Part shown: piece by piece, positions 44,853-54,456 of the stretch
Position numbering within the stretch: position 1 is the stretch's first letter
Layout: each line of letters begins with the position of its first letter
Notes under the pieces: model-generated
What the model was told of the DNA's origin: nothing
Database searches by the model: none
What the model saw: the letters and a program-made list of their open reading frames with translations, nothing else
Assembly (NCBI GenBank): GCA_033064195.1
Contig: JARBJD010000300.1
Location: 1-64,000, forward strand
Length of the DNA stretch: 64,000 nucleotides
Direction of reading: 5' to 3'
From: Blattamonas nauphoetae
Lineage: Eukaryota > Preaxostyla > Oxymonadida
Made by a program: the position numbers and the translations under genes

Positions 44853-45155
44853 ATGGAAATTCGCTTCGGAAAGACGCAGAATGCGACCCAAACCAACCTT
44901 GTCGAATTCGCTCGTCAGCGAAAAGAATACCAGAAACGTGGACCGAAGATCGAGTCGATAGAGAAGAGGAGGAAAGTGGAGATGAGGAAGTTGCATGCGA
45001 GAGAATGGACAGGTATTCAGGAAGCTGTGGAGGAGGCCGGAAGAAACACAAACCGCAAAAGAGAAAGCGGAAGAGAAGGAGAGACTGAGGAAAGAAGAGG
45101 AGGAACGAGTGAAAAGGGAGAAAGACGAGAGAAGCCGGTGAGAAGGGCAAGTTGA
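44853..45155 (+). CDS. Basic coiled-coil fragment inside hAT-like element 3
   Basis: A 100-residue frame reads NLVEFARQRKEYQKRGPKIE and KRRKVEMRKLHAREWTGIQE, then an Arg/Glu-rich tail. Together with the upstream exons it may be the end of one coiled-coil gene. Overlapping minus frames are Ser-rich shadows. Confidence 0.4.
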   Translation: MEIRFGKTQNATQTNLVEFARQRKEYQKRGPKIESIEKRRKVEMRKLHAREWTGIQEAVEEAGRNTNRKRESGREGETEERRGGTSEKGERREKPVRRAS

Positions 45156-45221
45156 CTCAGATACTTCCAGCCATCCTGTCTGAAACATCACACACATATC
45201 CAACACGGCTGAACAGACACT

Positions 45222-45361
45222 GAGCGAGAAGACGAGGAAGGCGTGGGACGAGCGAGAAGACGAGGAAGGCGTGGGACGAGCGAGAAGACGAGGAAGGCGT
45301 GGGACGAGCGAGAAGACGAGGAAGGCGTGGGACGAGCGAGAAGACGAGGAAGGCGTGGGAT
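45222..45361. repeat. 28-bp tandem repeat, 5 copies
   Basis: Five copies of a 28-bp unit (GAGCGAGAAGACGAGG then AAGGCGTGGGAC) occupy exactly 140 bp, differing only at the last base. Near-perfect identity implies recent expansion, or an unstable assembly count. It follows the stop of the coiled-coil fragment. Confidence 0.95.
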
Positions 45362-45839
45362 GATCTTCATATTCCATCGTTTCGAATTCATTTCATGAGT
45401 TTCAGCGTTCTCTAGAGCAGCCTTTGATAAAAGAACTGCGAAGTAGTGATGAAACTAGGAAAATGTCCGAATCGTGGGCCGAAGATCCAGGGTGTGGGTT
45501 TATCCGGAGTTGCGGGTTAAATCGAGTACGTTCAAATGAAACTGAAAAGTGAATAAATGATGTGAATGTCAATGTATTTTCTTCCTGAAACGAAATGCTG
45601 GCATTATTTTCATATCGATCACGTGATTTTACTTTTATAATCATCTATTTTGTTGTCGGGATATCGGGTGAAAAGTAGTTGTGGGGATGTGATCAGACCT
45701 ATTGCTCTTCGCTCACTGAAATGATTATCGCGGCATGTGTTCCCGTCGTTGAATGAATGTGTTGTCGGTTGGGCACAAAATTACAGCCCCTTTTTGCCCC
45801 ATCCTTGATATCATGTGACTTTTCAATCACCCTCTATTC

Positions 45840-46530
45840 CATTCATACAGCGAGATCAGCTCCTCCAGGTCATCCACGAACTTCTCCAAGATCTCAATTG
45901 AAAGAACTGCAGCACCTCCTGTTTCTTCTCGCCCATGCAAACACGGTATCCGTGAGCTGGTCGGAATGACATGTGTCCGTTCTGTTGCTGCTCGTCTAAA
46001 GTTGGAATTATCCTCTCCCACCACGGTTGATACACTTGCGTCCCGTTCTCCTGCTGCTTCAGAAGCGGAAGCACTCCCAGACTGTCCATCTTCCACTGGG
46101 CTTCAACCCACTCCAGCAACGCTTTTCGTGGTATCGCATGGATCTTCGAGTCACCTACTCCACAATTTGGAAGAAGACTGTTCAATCCACCTCTTTCAAC
46201 TCGTTCTGTTCTGCACGTACGAAACCGGCTCCAAAAGCAGAGCTTCAATCATCGACATCATGCGGCGGCTCACATCCTCCAGCCGGCCTCAAAACTCTCA
46301 AAGCAGTGGTCTAACGATGACAGAAGCTTCTTCTGTCGAATCGCCGGCGTCTTGTTCAAAAGTGTGAGCAGTACTGAGAGCAGCGCGACTCTCACAATTC
46401 GGTCACTCTCCTCAATCGCTCCCTCTTCCTCTTTCAGCCACAATTACAGGTCGTTCACTCTCACACTCGAATCGTCAAAAACCACATCAAACAGCTCTTC
46501 CTCGTCCGGGTCTGAAGGCAGGAGAAATGA
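45840..46530 (-). pseudogene. Helical-repeat-like host gene fragment inside hAT-like element 3
   Basis: Minus-strand pieces read IVRVALLSVLLTLLNKTPAI, KKLLSSLDHCFESFEAGWRM, then KIHAIPRKALLEWVEAQWKM, LGVLPLLKQQENGTQVYQPW, HMSFRPAHGYRVCMGEKK, and in a second frame EILEKFVDDLEELISLYEW. The pieces are in plausible order with stops or frame changes between them (about 46260 and 45905). Leu-rich helices recall HEAT proteins. I do not recognise the gene. Confidence 0.45.
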
Positions 46531-46930
46531 TTGAATTACGAGACCAAACGATTGATCAGTTCTTGTTTTAAGACACTATCACAACTCTTTGCACTTTTTT
46601 CGCTTGTTTTTCTATTTCAGTGAACGATAGGTCTTGTCATAGACATCGAAAGAATTTGGCTTCCATCAACGAGAGTGAACTCACATAGACGGCGAACATA
46701 TGACTTCATCATTGATTTTTCACACTTATATTGTGTTTGTTTGCCGATTTCTGAACAATCGTTCACAGTTTAATGAATGATGGAGATCTGACCCTTTGAT
46801 GTTTTTCGAACTGACACTGACCGACACTTTTGGCCGGTCAGACAAGCCTAGGCGAATTGGAGATATGCGATGGAGATGGATGAGATGAGCATGTAATGGG
46901 AGAGGGATGACCATTCAAAAGAGTCTTGGT

Positions 46931-47385
46931 CATCGAAACAAACTATTATGGGAAGCTTTCACCTCGGAATGGTGTCCTTCTTTCACCTCCGTTTTGCCCT
47001 GGAAGCGGAAACTGGAAATGTACAGTTTGCTATCGTGAGATGAGTCTGCTGTTCAGTTTTCCGTTGTCTGAACAAGCAACAAATCTCACTCGCAAAACAA
47101 GAAGTGTGAAAGAATGAATAACTCTCCAATTAATGCTGTTTCCGCTTCGGGCATTCCCTGGAAACATGCCCGAAGCCCCCACACAGGAAACAGATCCGCG
47201 TGTCCTGGTTGGGACAGTCTCGACTCAGATGCCCTGTTTTCCCGCACTGCACATCACAAAATGAGAGAAAGCGAAGCACACCTTGCAGCACGCGTTCCAA
47301 ACACCTTTTCAGTTCTTTCTCGCTCGCAAACCTCATCGCCGTCGTCGAGATGGGGATGGACGTGACGGGCGATTGACGCTGAGAG
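46931..47385 (-). pseudogene. Truncated duplicate of the zinc-knuckle gene tail
   Basis: The block at about 47040-47300 is nearly identical to 52455-52705. It covers the 3' flank, the last exon with CGKTGHLSRDC and CFLCGGFGHVSREC, the whole 35-nt intron and a few bases of the preceding exon, then diverges at about 47300. Retention of the intron shows DNA-level duplication. It has no start and no first zinc knuckle, so it is probably non-functional. Confidence 0.8.
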
Positions 47386-47389
47386 GAAC

Positions 47390-49330
47390 CCTAAAACCAT
47401 CTCGAAGGGGGTTTTATCAGCAGTCGATCGAATTCTGGCTGAACATCAAAGAACGAGCAGGTGGGAACATCGATCCGATCAGGTTGCTCCTTTGGTGTCC
47501 ATTTGCGAGAAAGTGAAGATAAAGTGACAATGACAGTTTCATGTGCACAGATATCTCTTCCAAGTGCAGATCTGAGCAGGAGAGACAACGGAAGAGATGA
47601 GGACGATGGAGAAAGCGAATTGGAGAACAAAACAAAAAAGTGAAACGGAACAACTGATTCCACCAAAAGACACATCCAAAAAAATCAGAACACACCACAA
47701 AGCAAAGCGGGGATGGCTGTGGAATGGCGGGAATGTGGGGCGCATCCAATTTTGACGAGATAAACGAGACGTGCTCTTGAGATGGTCCAAAAGTCGAGAT
47801 TGGGAAAGATAATCTGGTCACAATGCATCGTGCAGTGACGTCAGGAATCGTGTGGAGAGAGGACAGTTGACGATGTGACAGTCAAAGACATTCGCGTTGA
47901 GAACGACGAAGCCAAGAGAGGAGACCATTGTTGGACGATTGGAGGTGATCATAGAATCTGTTTGTCGGTATCAGCAATCACAGCATTCCCAACATCCGAC
48001 GAGAGTCTGTAGAAGTGAGTTGCAGTCATTCGAGAGAGACATTCTCGACACGTGATTGGCAAAGAAGCGAGTCACAGCATCTTCCTATTCGATTCCAGCA
48101 ACCGTGAGAGCGTATGACAATAAGAAGCAATACTGCCCCTATAATCTCCGCTATAGGTGTGTTTCATCATCTGTTCGAGTGTGTCTTCGAAGCCTTCAGA
48201 TAACAGAGCTTGCATCATCCGTTTCCCAGTTTGGACCACTTCGTGGCCTTCTTCCTTCCATTCGGACTGCGAATCGATGCTGACGAGAGTCATCCGGAGA
48301 CAACGGTCGTCTTCGATGGATGGAAGACAACTTGAGAATGTCGTCACAATTGGAGATTCGAGGACAAAATCCATTGTTGGGCGATGAAATGGACAAATTC
48401 GAAGGAGGGCGTTGAACAGAGACATGAACGAAGTGAACATGTCGCCAAAGAAGACGTTTCGATTGGAGATCAGAAATGTCACAAAGTTGGATGATGGAAT
48501 CACGACCTTTTGGAAGATCATTTCACGATGGTTGTATTTTTCTATTGCAGTCGTGATCGTAAGTTCGCTGATAAATGATGGAAGTGCGAGGTGGAGAGAG
48601 CGGTGGATGATTTCGATAAGATTGCTGATTATGGTTTCATTTCCCAAAATTGGAAATGTGTGAGGTTGAACAACCGCTAAGACATTTGTGATGAGATCAG
48701 AGTCCACCAGACGATGTCGATTTTTCGATGACGACCATTTTGCTGTTTTTGACAGAAACGACATTGCTGCTGTAACCACAGTCGAGTGTGGAGATGAAAG
48801 AAGAGTTAGAATGCTCTTCACAAACCCAGAAGGTGGACCATCTGAAGAGGGAACGAGAGAATTGATGAGTTGGGCTGCTGGTCTTGGATCGAACGAATTC
48901 AGTTCGAGGCTCTTCAAAAATAGGGCAGCTCTGTCTTGGAGATCATCGTCGAATGGGTATTCCTCTTTCACGAGAGTCACAAGAGAGCAGTAAATCGTCG
49001 ATTTGTCCTCAAATGACAATCTGGAGTTCACATCGAAATTCAGGAATGGTTCCTGCAATGGATCGATATTCGAATGCGCGTCGGGAAAGCGATTCAAACA
49101 CGAATCAATGGTATTATTAACTGTTTCGGATTTTTCTTCCATTCAAAACCAGGGAGGATCATCCCATTGGTCTTGGAAAAGTGTTTTGGATAAAACCAGT
49201 TGCATAATACACAAATTGTTGGATGTCATGAAATGCAGAAGAAGAGAAACGAACGAATCATTCTTGACAACGAATCAGACTTCTGAGTGGGGAAGGAAAA
49301 GGAGGAAAGAATGTCGCATGGTTGGACACT
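47390..49330. repeat. Tandem segmental duplication, unit 1 (about 1.94 kb)
   Basis: Sequence in this unit recurs about 1940 bp to the right (for example GTGCAGATCTGAGCAGGAGA at about 47562 and 49504). The unit holds one FLNW gene (minus) plus a 3' region of about 700 bp with Phe/Ser-rich frames that could be further exons (FGFVVLNAAVCDF-like). Divergence is moderate, with many substitutions and small indels. Confidence 0.8.
48072..49142 (-). CDS. FLNW-family protein B (356 aa)
   Basis: A single open exon. It starts MEEKSETVNNTI; the family signature appears as EPFLNFDVNSRLSFEDK (about 32-48), then STIYCSLVTLVKEEYPFDD, DRAALFLKSLE, SGFVKSILTLLSSPHSTVVT and AAMSFLSKTAKWSSS. Later blocks include VIPSSNFVTFLISNR, FHRPTMDFVLESPIV and LLSEGFEDTLEQMM. 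Regular amphipathic helices suggest an ARM/HEAT-like fold. It is 356 residues against 359 in copy C. No enzymatic motif. The family is expanded in this genome and its role is unknown; identical blocks with copy C may reflect conversion or constraint. Confidence 0.75.
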   Translation of the reverse strand: MEEKSETVNNTIDSCLNRFPDAHSNIDPLQEPFLNFDVNSRLSFEDKSTIYCSLVTLVKEEYPFDDDLQDRAALFLKSLELNSFDPRPAAQLINSLVPSSDGPPSGFVKSILTLLSSPHSTVVTAAMSFLSKTAKWSSSKNRHRLVDSDLITNVLAVVQPHTFPILGNETIISNLIEIIHRSLHLALPSFISELTITTAIEKYNHREMIFQKVVIPSSNFVTFLISNRNVFFGDMFTSFMSLFNALLRICPFHRPTMDFVLESPIVTTFSSCLPSIEDDRCLRMTLVSIDSQSEWKEEGHEVVQTGKRMMQALLSEGFEDTLEQMMKHTYSGDYRGSIASYCHTLSRLLESNRKML

Positions 49331-51270
49331 CAATGACAACCTGAAATGGATGTCATCAGCAACCGATCGCATTCTGGCTGAACATCAAAGAATGAGCCAG
49401 GGCGCACATTAATCTGATCAGGTTGGTCATTCGTTGTCCATTTGTGAGAAAGTGAAGATAAATCGACAAAGTCTGTTTCATGTGCACAGATATCTCTTCC
49501 AAGTGCAGATCTGAGCAGGAGAGACAACGGAAGAGACGCGAACGAATGAGAAAGCGAATTGGAGATGAAAAGGGAAAAGAGAGACGAAACAACTGATGCC
49601 ACAAAAAGACAAACCCCAGAAATCAGGATACACCACAAAACAAAGCGGGGATGGCTGTGGAATGGCGGGAATGTGGGGTGCATCACATTTTGACGAGATA
49701 AATGTGATGTGCTGCTGCGATGGTCTAAAAGTGAACACTGCGAAAGGAAAAGTGATCCCAATGTATCGTGCAGTGATGCAAGGAATAGTTTCGAGAGACT
49801 TCCGCCAATGAAATGAAAATCACAGACAGCCGCGTTGAGAACGACGAACCCAAAAGAGCAAACCATTTCTGGACGATTGGAGGCGATCGCAGACGGTCTG
49901 CTCGTCTGCATCAGCAATCACAGCATTCCCAACATCCGACGAGAGTCAGCAGAAATGAGTGGGAGTCATTTTGGAGAGGCATTCTCAACACGTCTTTGGC
50001 AAAGCAGCGAGTCACAGCTTCACCACATTCGATCCCAGCATTTGTGAGACGGAGTGGCATGATATCACAACATTGCTGTGTACATATTTGAACCTTTTGC
50101 GCATCAGCGTCTGTTCGATGAATAATTCGAAGTCTTCCGAAATCAGAGCTTGGATCATCCGTTTCCCAGATTGGGCCACTTCGCGGCCTTCATTTTTCCA
50201 TTGGAACTGCGAATTGATGATGTTGAGCAGAGTCCTCCAGATACACTCGTCGTTTTCAACAAACAGGAGACAACTTGAGAATGCCATCACAATTGGAGAT
50301 GCGAGGACAAACTCCAATGTTGGACGATGAAATGGACTTATTTGAAGGAGTGTGTTCAAAAGATCCACGAGAGAGTGGAACAAATCGCGATTGAGGACGT
50401 GCCGATTTGAGATCAGAAATGTCACAAATTGAGACGATGGAATATATACCTTCTGAAAGATCATTTCACGATTTTTATATATCTCTTCGTCCGCAGTGAT
50501 GTTTGATTCACTGAGAAACGAGTAGAGAGGAAGTGCGAGGTTGATTGAGTTGCGCATGATGTCGTTCAGATGGCAGAGCATCTTTTCATTTCTTGAAATT
50601 GGCAGTGTGTGAGGTTGAACTGTCGCTAAGACATTTGCGATGAGATTAGATTCCACGAGACGAATGAGAATTTCTGTTGATGACCATTTTGCTGTTTCCG
50701 AAAGAAATGACATTGCAGCTGTAACCACAGTCGAGTGTGGAGATGACAGCAGAGTGAGAATGCTCTTCACAAACCCAGAAGGTGGACCATCTGAAGAGAG
50801 AACGAGAGAAGTGACGAGTTTGTTTGCGAGAGCTGTGCCAAAATACTGCGGTTCGATGCTCTTCAAAAACTGGACTGCTCTGTTTTGAAGGGAATCGTCA
50901 AATGGATATTGTCCTTTCACGAGAGTCACAAGAGAACAGTAGATTCTCGATTTTTCTTCAAACGACTTTTCTGAGTTCGAATCGAAATGCAGGAATGATT
51001 CTTGTTCTGGAATGATCATCCGATCAGAGACAGGATCGTGGGAGACATTCGGATGATGGACAAACTGTTGATGGCAAGTTATACTGTTCATAAAGTGATG
51101 AGTTCGATCATGCCCTTTGAATGGATAGTTTGTTATTTCGGATCTCCTCTAATCTACTTTCGAGCAGTTTAAAGTTCGCACACCACGAGTTGTTTGTGTG
51201 TCCTCCACACTTATTGTCACTCACTCGGTCTTGTTTGAAACTGTCGAGATGCGTGTGAGATATGAGATGG
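49331..51270. repeat. Tandem segmental duplication, unit 2
   Basis: Second copy of the 1.94-kb unit starting at 47390, in the same orientation. It carries FLNW gene C and a matching 3' region. The pairwise offset of the two ORFs (48072 against 50012) equals the offset of the 3' regions, so the unit was duplicated whole. Confidence 0.8.
50012..51091 (-). CDS. FLNW-family protein C (359 aa)
   Basis: Paralogue of copy B in the adjacent tandem unit. N-terminus MNSITCHQQFVHHPN, signature ESFLHFDSNSEKSFEEK, then SRIYCSLVTLVKGQYPFDD and the shared SDGPPSGFVKSILTLLSSPH. The late blocks YIPSSQFVTFLISNRH, FHRPTLEFVLASPIVMAF and LISEDFELFIEQTL agree in position with copy B. The signature Trp is replaced by Phe in both B and C, unlike copies A, D and E. 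Single exon, minus strand. Function unknown. Confidence 0.75.
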   Translation of the reverse strand: MNSITCHQQFVHHPNVSHDPVSDRMIIPEQESFLHFDSNSEKSFEEKSRIYCSLVTLVKGQYPFDDSLQNRAVQFLKSIEPQYFGTALANKLVTSLVLSSDGPPSGFVKSILTLLSSPHSTVVTAAMSFLSETAKWSSTEILIRLVESNLIANVLATVQPHTLPISRNEKMLCHLNDIMRNSINLALPLYSFLSESNITADEEIYKNREMIFQKVYIPSSQFVTFLISNRHVLNRDLFHSLVDLLNTLLQISPFHRPTLEFVLASPIVMAFSSCLLFVENDECIWRTLLNIINSQFQWKNEGREVAQSGKRMIQALISEDFELFIEQTLMRKRFKYVHSNVVISCHSVSQMLGSNVVKL

Positions 51271-51399
51271 ATGAAGAAAAAGAAGAAAACACGCAAAGAA
51301 GAGCGCTGAACGAAGTTGAGAAGACAACTCACCTCTTCATCAGTGAATGCTTCCGAAGCTCCGTTTGATCATCGTCATCTTCCCCAATCAGCATCATTC

Positions 51400-52160
51400 G
51401 TCCGTTTGATGAAGAACTGGTCAGTGCGAGGAGTCGAGTCCATGTTGATGTTCAAATCGAGAGACGGGCCATGTCCCACATTTTGTGAGGCATCGATCTT
51501 CTTCTGTCTCTCTGATGCTCCGAAAAGCAGGGTTCTTTTCAAAGAGTGTGCGATCGAGTCTGAGATTGCGGGAGGAAGAGGTGATGATGAGCATGGGACA
51601 AGAGCGGTGTGTGAGTAATCAGCAAAAGAGAGATGAACGAGACACCAGCGTTCAAAATGCGGATCAGAGCGTCGAGGAATTCTTCAGTCCCTTCAAAGTG
51701 ACGAGTAAGTGGTTCAAATATGAGCATGAGACGACCGATCCAACCTTTTTGGACGAAGGAGAACCTGAAATCGATCGATGCGAACTGGATCACTTCTGCG
51801 AAAGGTGATAATCCTGCTGTGGCAACAATCTCGTATGGACACGTAAATATGATCAACATGTGATCTACAAAAGCTTGGATTTTGTTGATACGGTGTGGAA
51901 ATAGACGAACTGGGAGATCCCAACCAAAATCGTGCGCTAGTCTGTGCAAGATATCCAACAATTTGACTGCTTCCAATTGCTGCTCGCCGTCAAACACATA
52001 ACCTTTCTTCATCATTTTGACAAGAGACTTGAAGATCGGAGAGTACCCATTGCGAGATCGATCCTTCTGTTTGGACCAGTTTAAGAAAGGTGTGGAAGGT
52101 GTATATTCTGGAAGCAAACATGAAACGGAAGAGGAGAGATACCACGAGGAAGACGGGTGT
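51400..52160 (-). pseudogene. FLNW copy D, with a SPRY-like remnant downstream
   Basis: The frame within 51539-52213 gives TPFLNWSKQKDRSRNGYSPI, FKSLVKMMKKGYVFDGEQQL, AVKLLDILHRLAHDFGW, FVDHMLIIFTCPYEIVATAG, FVQKGWIGRLMLIFEPLTRH and EGTEEFLDALIRILNA, a good family N-terminal half; a GT donor (GTGTCTCG) follows at about 51640. Downstream, near 51400-51480, a different frame reads NINMDSTPRTDQFFIK, close to the SPRY block VNMDSTPRTVQFFVNGK at 63.9 kb. I infer a broken FLNW gene next to a broken SPRY gene. No ATG was seen at the start. Confidence 0.55.
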
Positions 52161-52536
52161 ATCTCGACTGTAAACAACCCATTCGGTTTTTCGCTGGTTT
52201 CAAAATACAACAATGGGTTCCTATTGATCCATCGTTGATTCTGAACTTCATTCAGAAACCTAAAGCAAAAAATAACTTCGGAAGGATGTTTGGGAGTGTG
52301 TGAAAAGACTGTGAATGGAGAGAAGTTAGAGACGGGTGGGAACAGGCACGAACAGAATGATTGCGTTTACTCGCTTTTGGGATGGGAATGGGAATTAAGA
52401 TTCTTTGAAAAGAACATGAACCCCATCCCACCTTGACAAAATGTCATGTATTTCGCTGTTCACTTTTCCGTTATCCGAAAAATCATCAAATTTCACTCGC
52501 GAGAAAGTAAGTGTGAAAGAATGAATAACTCCCCAA

Positions 52537-53861
52537 TTAATGTCGTTTCCGCTTCGGACATTCCCTGGAAACATGCCCGAAGCCCCCACACAGGAAACAG
52601 ATCCGCGTGTCCTGGTTGGGACAGTCTCGACTCAGATGCCCTGTTTTCCCGCACTGCACATCACAAAATGAGAGAAAGCGAAGCACACCTTGTAGCACGC
52701 GTTCCGATCCACCACTGGCCCACTCTCCCGAGCGTGTATTCGATGCAGCGGACAATTCACAAAGATATGGCCAGTCTGCCCACACTTGAAGCAGCGTTCC
52801 ATTTCACGCGGAATTGTGTTCGTTCCTACCACCCCGTTCATCAGCTGAGGCGTGGGGAGGGGAAGAAGGCCGTCGTGAGGCCCAGGGAGAGTGAAGTGAG
52901 GGGGACGGGGTGGTTGGTGTGTGGCAGGTCCGTTCGGGGTGGGTGATGGCAGAAGGGTGCCTGGGGAGCATCCTTGCAGAGTCACATTCAACGACAGAGG
53001 CAACGACAGCGAGCTGTTTTGCGAGGAAGGCACGAAAGGACGAAGCGCAGTCGCTGTCATCTGGCTGTCCGAAGCGGTCTGTCCCGAACTTGAAAAGTGA
53101 ACTGTGTTGATCGTCGTGCTGTTTGAGCTCGATGTCTTGCTTTGTTGGGATTGCGGTTGGATGCAGTCGCTTCGGTCGGATCTGATTTCGGAAGTTGGCA
53201 GAGAAAGGGCAACGTCAAAAATGGGAGAGTGAACGGAATGTGTGGAGAACGAAGTTGGGAAAGACAGAGACGGGTGGGTGAAGCTGAATGACATTTGGCT
53301 CTGATCATGCGTTCGACCAAAATCAAAATCGTTTTGGGACGTCGCCGAGAACATGTTTGACTCCGAATGATGTTCAAAAGACGACAAAAAACGGTTTGTG
53401 GAATCGATTTCTTCGCTCGGACCGGCAGATTGTTGAAGAAAGGTGGCATCGGGGGTGAAGAGACCTAAGTCCTGATTTGTGGATTGGGAGGCGATAAAGG
53501 GCCGCGATTCTGGTTGATAAGAGGACGGGAAAGCACCGAAGGGTATTCCGGAGTCAGAAGAAAGTGCCCAATCATCTGATCGGGCGATCTCCTGATGAGA
53601 GAGGGTGGATTGTGGATGTTGGTTGGAGTGGTCATGATCAGGAGGGAGTGGGAACGAATGGGCGAGAAATTGGCTTGAATTTGAGGTGGAGTCCGGGGAA
53701 AACATGTCCTGAGCGCCTATAACATTTTGGGAAAGATGCGATGAGAGGCTGAATGAATCGACGTTCTCCAAACGAAAAGTGTTTGAACTGCGAGGAAATA
53801 ACGTGGAATGTGGATTAAAATGATCATAAGTTAGGGCTGATGGATGGTCAGGTCCCATCAA
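52537..53861 (-). CDS. CCHC zinc-knuckle protein with Ser-rich N-terminus (429 aa)
   Basis: Two exons, 52689-53861 and 52537-52653, separated by a 35-nt GT-AG intron; total 1290 nt. The first 350 residues are Ser/Pro/Gln-rich and probably disordered. Three CCHC knuckles follow: CFKCGQTGHIFVNC (from residue 357), CYKCGKTGHLSRDC (the first Cys pair spans the splice) and CFLCGGFGHVSREC, ending PKRKRH. The intron is needed to form the second knuckle, which supports the model. The expected role is single-stranded RNA or DNA binding, as in CNBP-type proteins. CCHC boxes also occur in Gag, but nothing else retroelement-like lies nearby. A truncated copy is at 47.0-47.3 kb. Confidence 0.85.
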
Positions 53862-54150
53862 GTTCTTGATCGAGACTGTTTATGATGATCTCACCCGAAC
53901 TTTACAGTGTTCCCATTTGAATTCAGTCATACAAAAGATGAGAAGAAGATTAAACTCGATGGAAAAAGTCAAATAAAGACTTTAGATCTGCTCCGATGGG
54001 AAGATTGAAACGAAGGAGATATGTCATTTATGTGTTGGCTTGATCCAGTCTAACTCTGAGATGTTCACTGCTCCATCATCGAACGACATCATATCACCTG
54101 GACCATCAAATGTCCCATCCAATGAACTGGTTTGAATCCAGTTTTCTGTT

Positions 54151-54456
54151 CTATTTCCGACTGATTTGATTTGTTCCTTTTGTTGAATCTCGATGCGCTT
54201 TTCCGTCATACCACCTGATGATGTTGCTTCTCTCTCCCTTTTCCAATATATACCCGATGATCTCAACAGCAATCATTCTTCTTGCAAACAGTACAAGCAT
54301 ATCGAAGTGGAACAGAGAAGGAGAAAGTTTCGATCTTGCACCGAGTGTGGAACAAGATTGAAGAAGGTCTGAAAATGAACGAGCTGTTCTAATTTCATGT
54401 TGAGGATTTTGTTCATACGTTACTTCAATAATAATGTGATCTTCTCCCTCATTCAT
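54151..54456 (-). CDS. Small conserved protein divergent from the SPRY gene, copy 2 (101 aa)
   Basis: Starts MNEGEDHIIIEVTYEQ and contains SFSDLLQSCSTLGARSKLSP and FHFDMLVLFARRMIAVEII, ending GTNQISRK. It is conserved with the plus-strand frame at 5286. Its ATG shares the CATG at 54454-54457 with the plus-strand SPRY gene. A further frame downstream (ENWIQTSSLDGTFDGPGD, to about 54032) is also conserved in copy 1, so a second exon may exist. No known domain. Confidence 0.5.
   Translation of the reverse strand: MNEGEDHIIIEVTYEQNPQHEIRTARSFSDLLQSCSTLGARSKLSPSLFHFDMLVLFARRMIAVEIIGYILEKGERSNIIRWYDGKAHRDSTKGTNQISRK

Larger units (their letters stand above)
42819..46850. mobile_element. hAT-like element 3, 4032 bp, 8-bp target duplication
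   Basis: The 18-bp terminal inverted repeats TAGGCTTGTCTGACCGGC (42819 and 46850 ends) are flanked by GGCGAATT at 42811-42818 and 46851-46858. Further ACTGACCGG motifs cluster at both ends. There is no transposase. The interior has several host-like exon groups: plus 43914-44640, plus 44853-45155, minus 45840-46530. It is inserted in the coding sequence of FLNW gene E just before its FRNWDG motif. Confidence 0.85.
40724..46930 (-). pseudogene. FLNW gene E, split by two transposons
   Basis: Pieces of one gene lie at about 46851-46900, 42609-42818 and 40724-40986. Skipping the two elements and one target copy each, the frame reads through SPPLFSESASAFRNWDG, TIYRSLVMMVKNGVVFDSC, ERKAANLLSHLRYLRSETEE, HVILQIGPSSSDPTMLTFV, ESILILISSPNRPILQSA, LKLLAWLITSCSIQKC and LIDADDMHMGRNF to a stop at 40724. 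This is the FLNW family in the expected order, ending early compared with copies B and C. A third element (hAT-like 1) lies just beyond the end. The frame across both breaks is intact, so the insertions came after the gene was still open. Confidence 0.75.

Noticed and set aside
49330-49917. Phe/Ser-rich 195-residue minus-strand protein
   Set aside because: It recurs in the tandem copy but with shifted frames and no conserved domain; probably exon plus intron of the FLNW unit read through.
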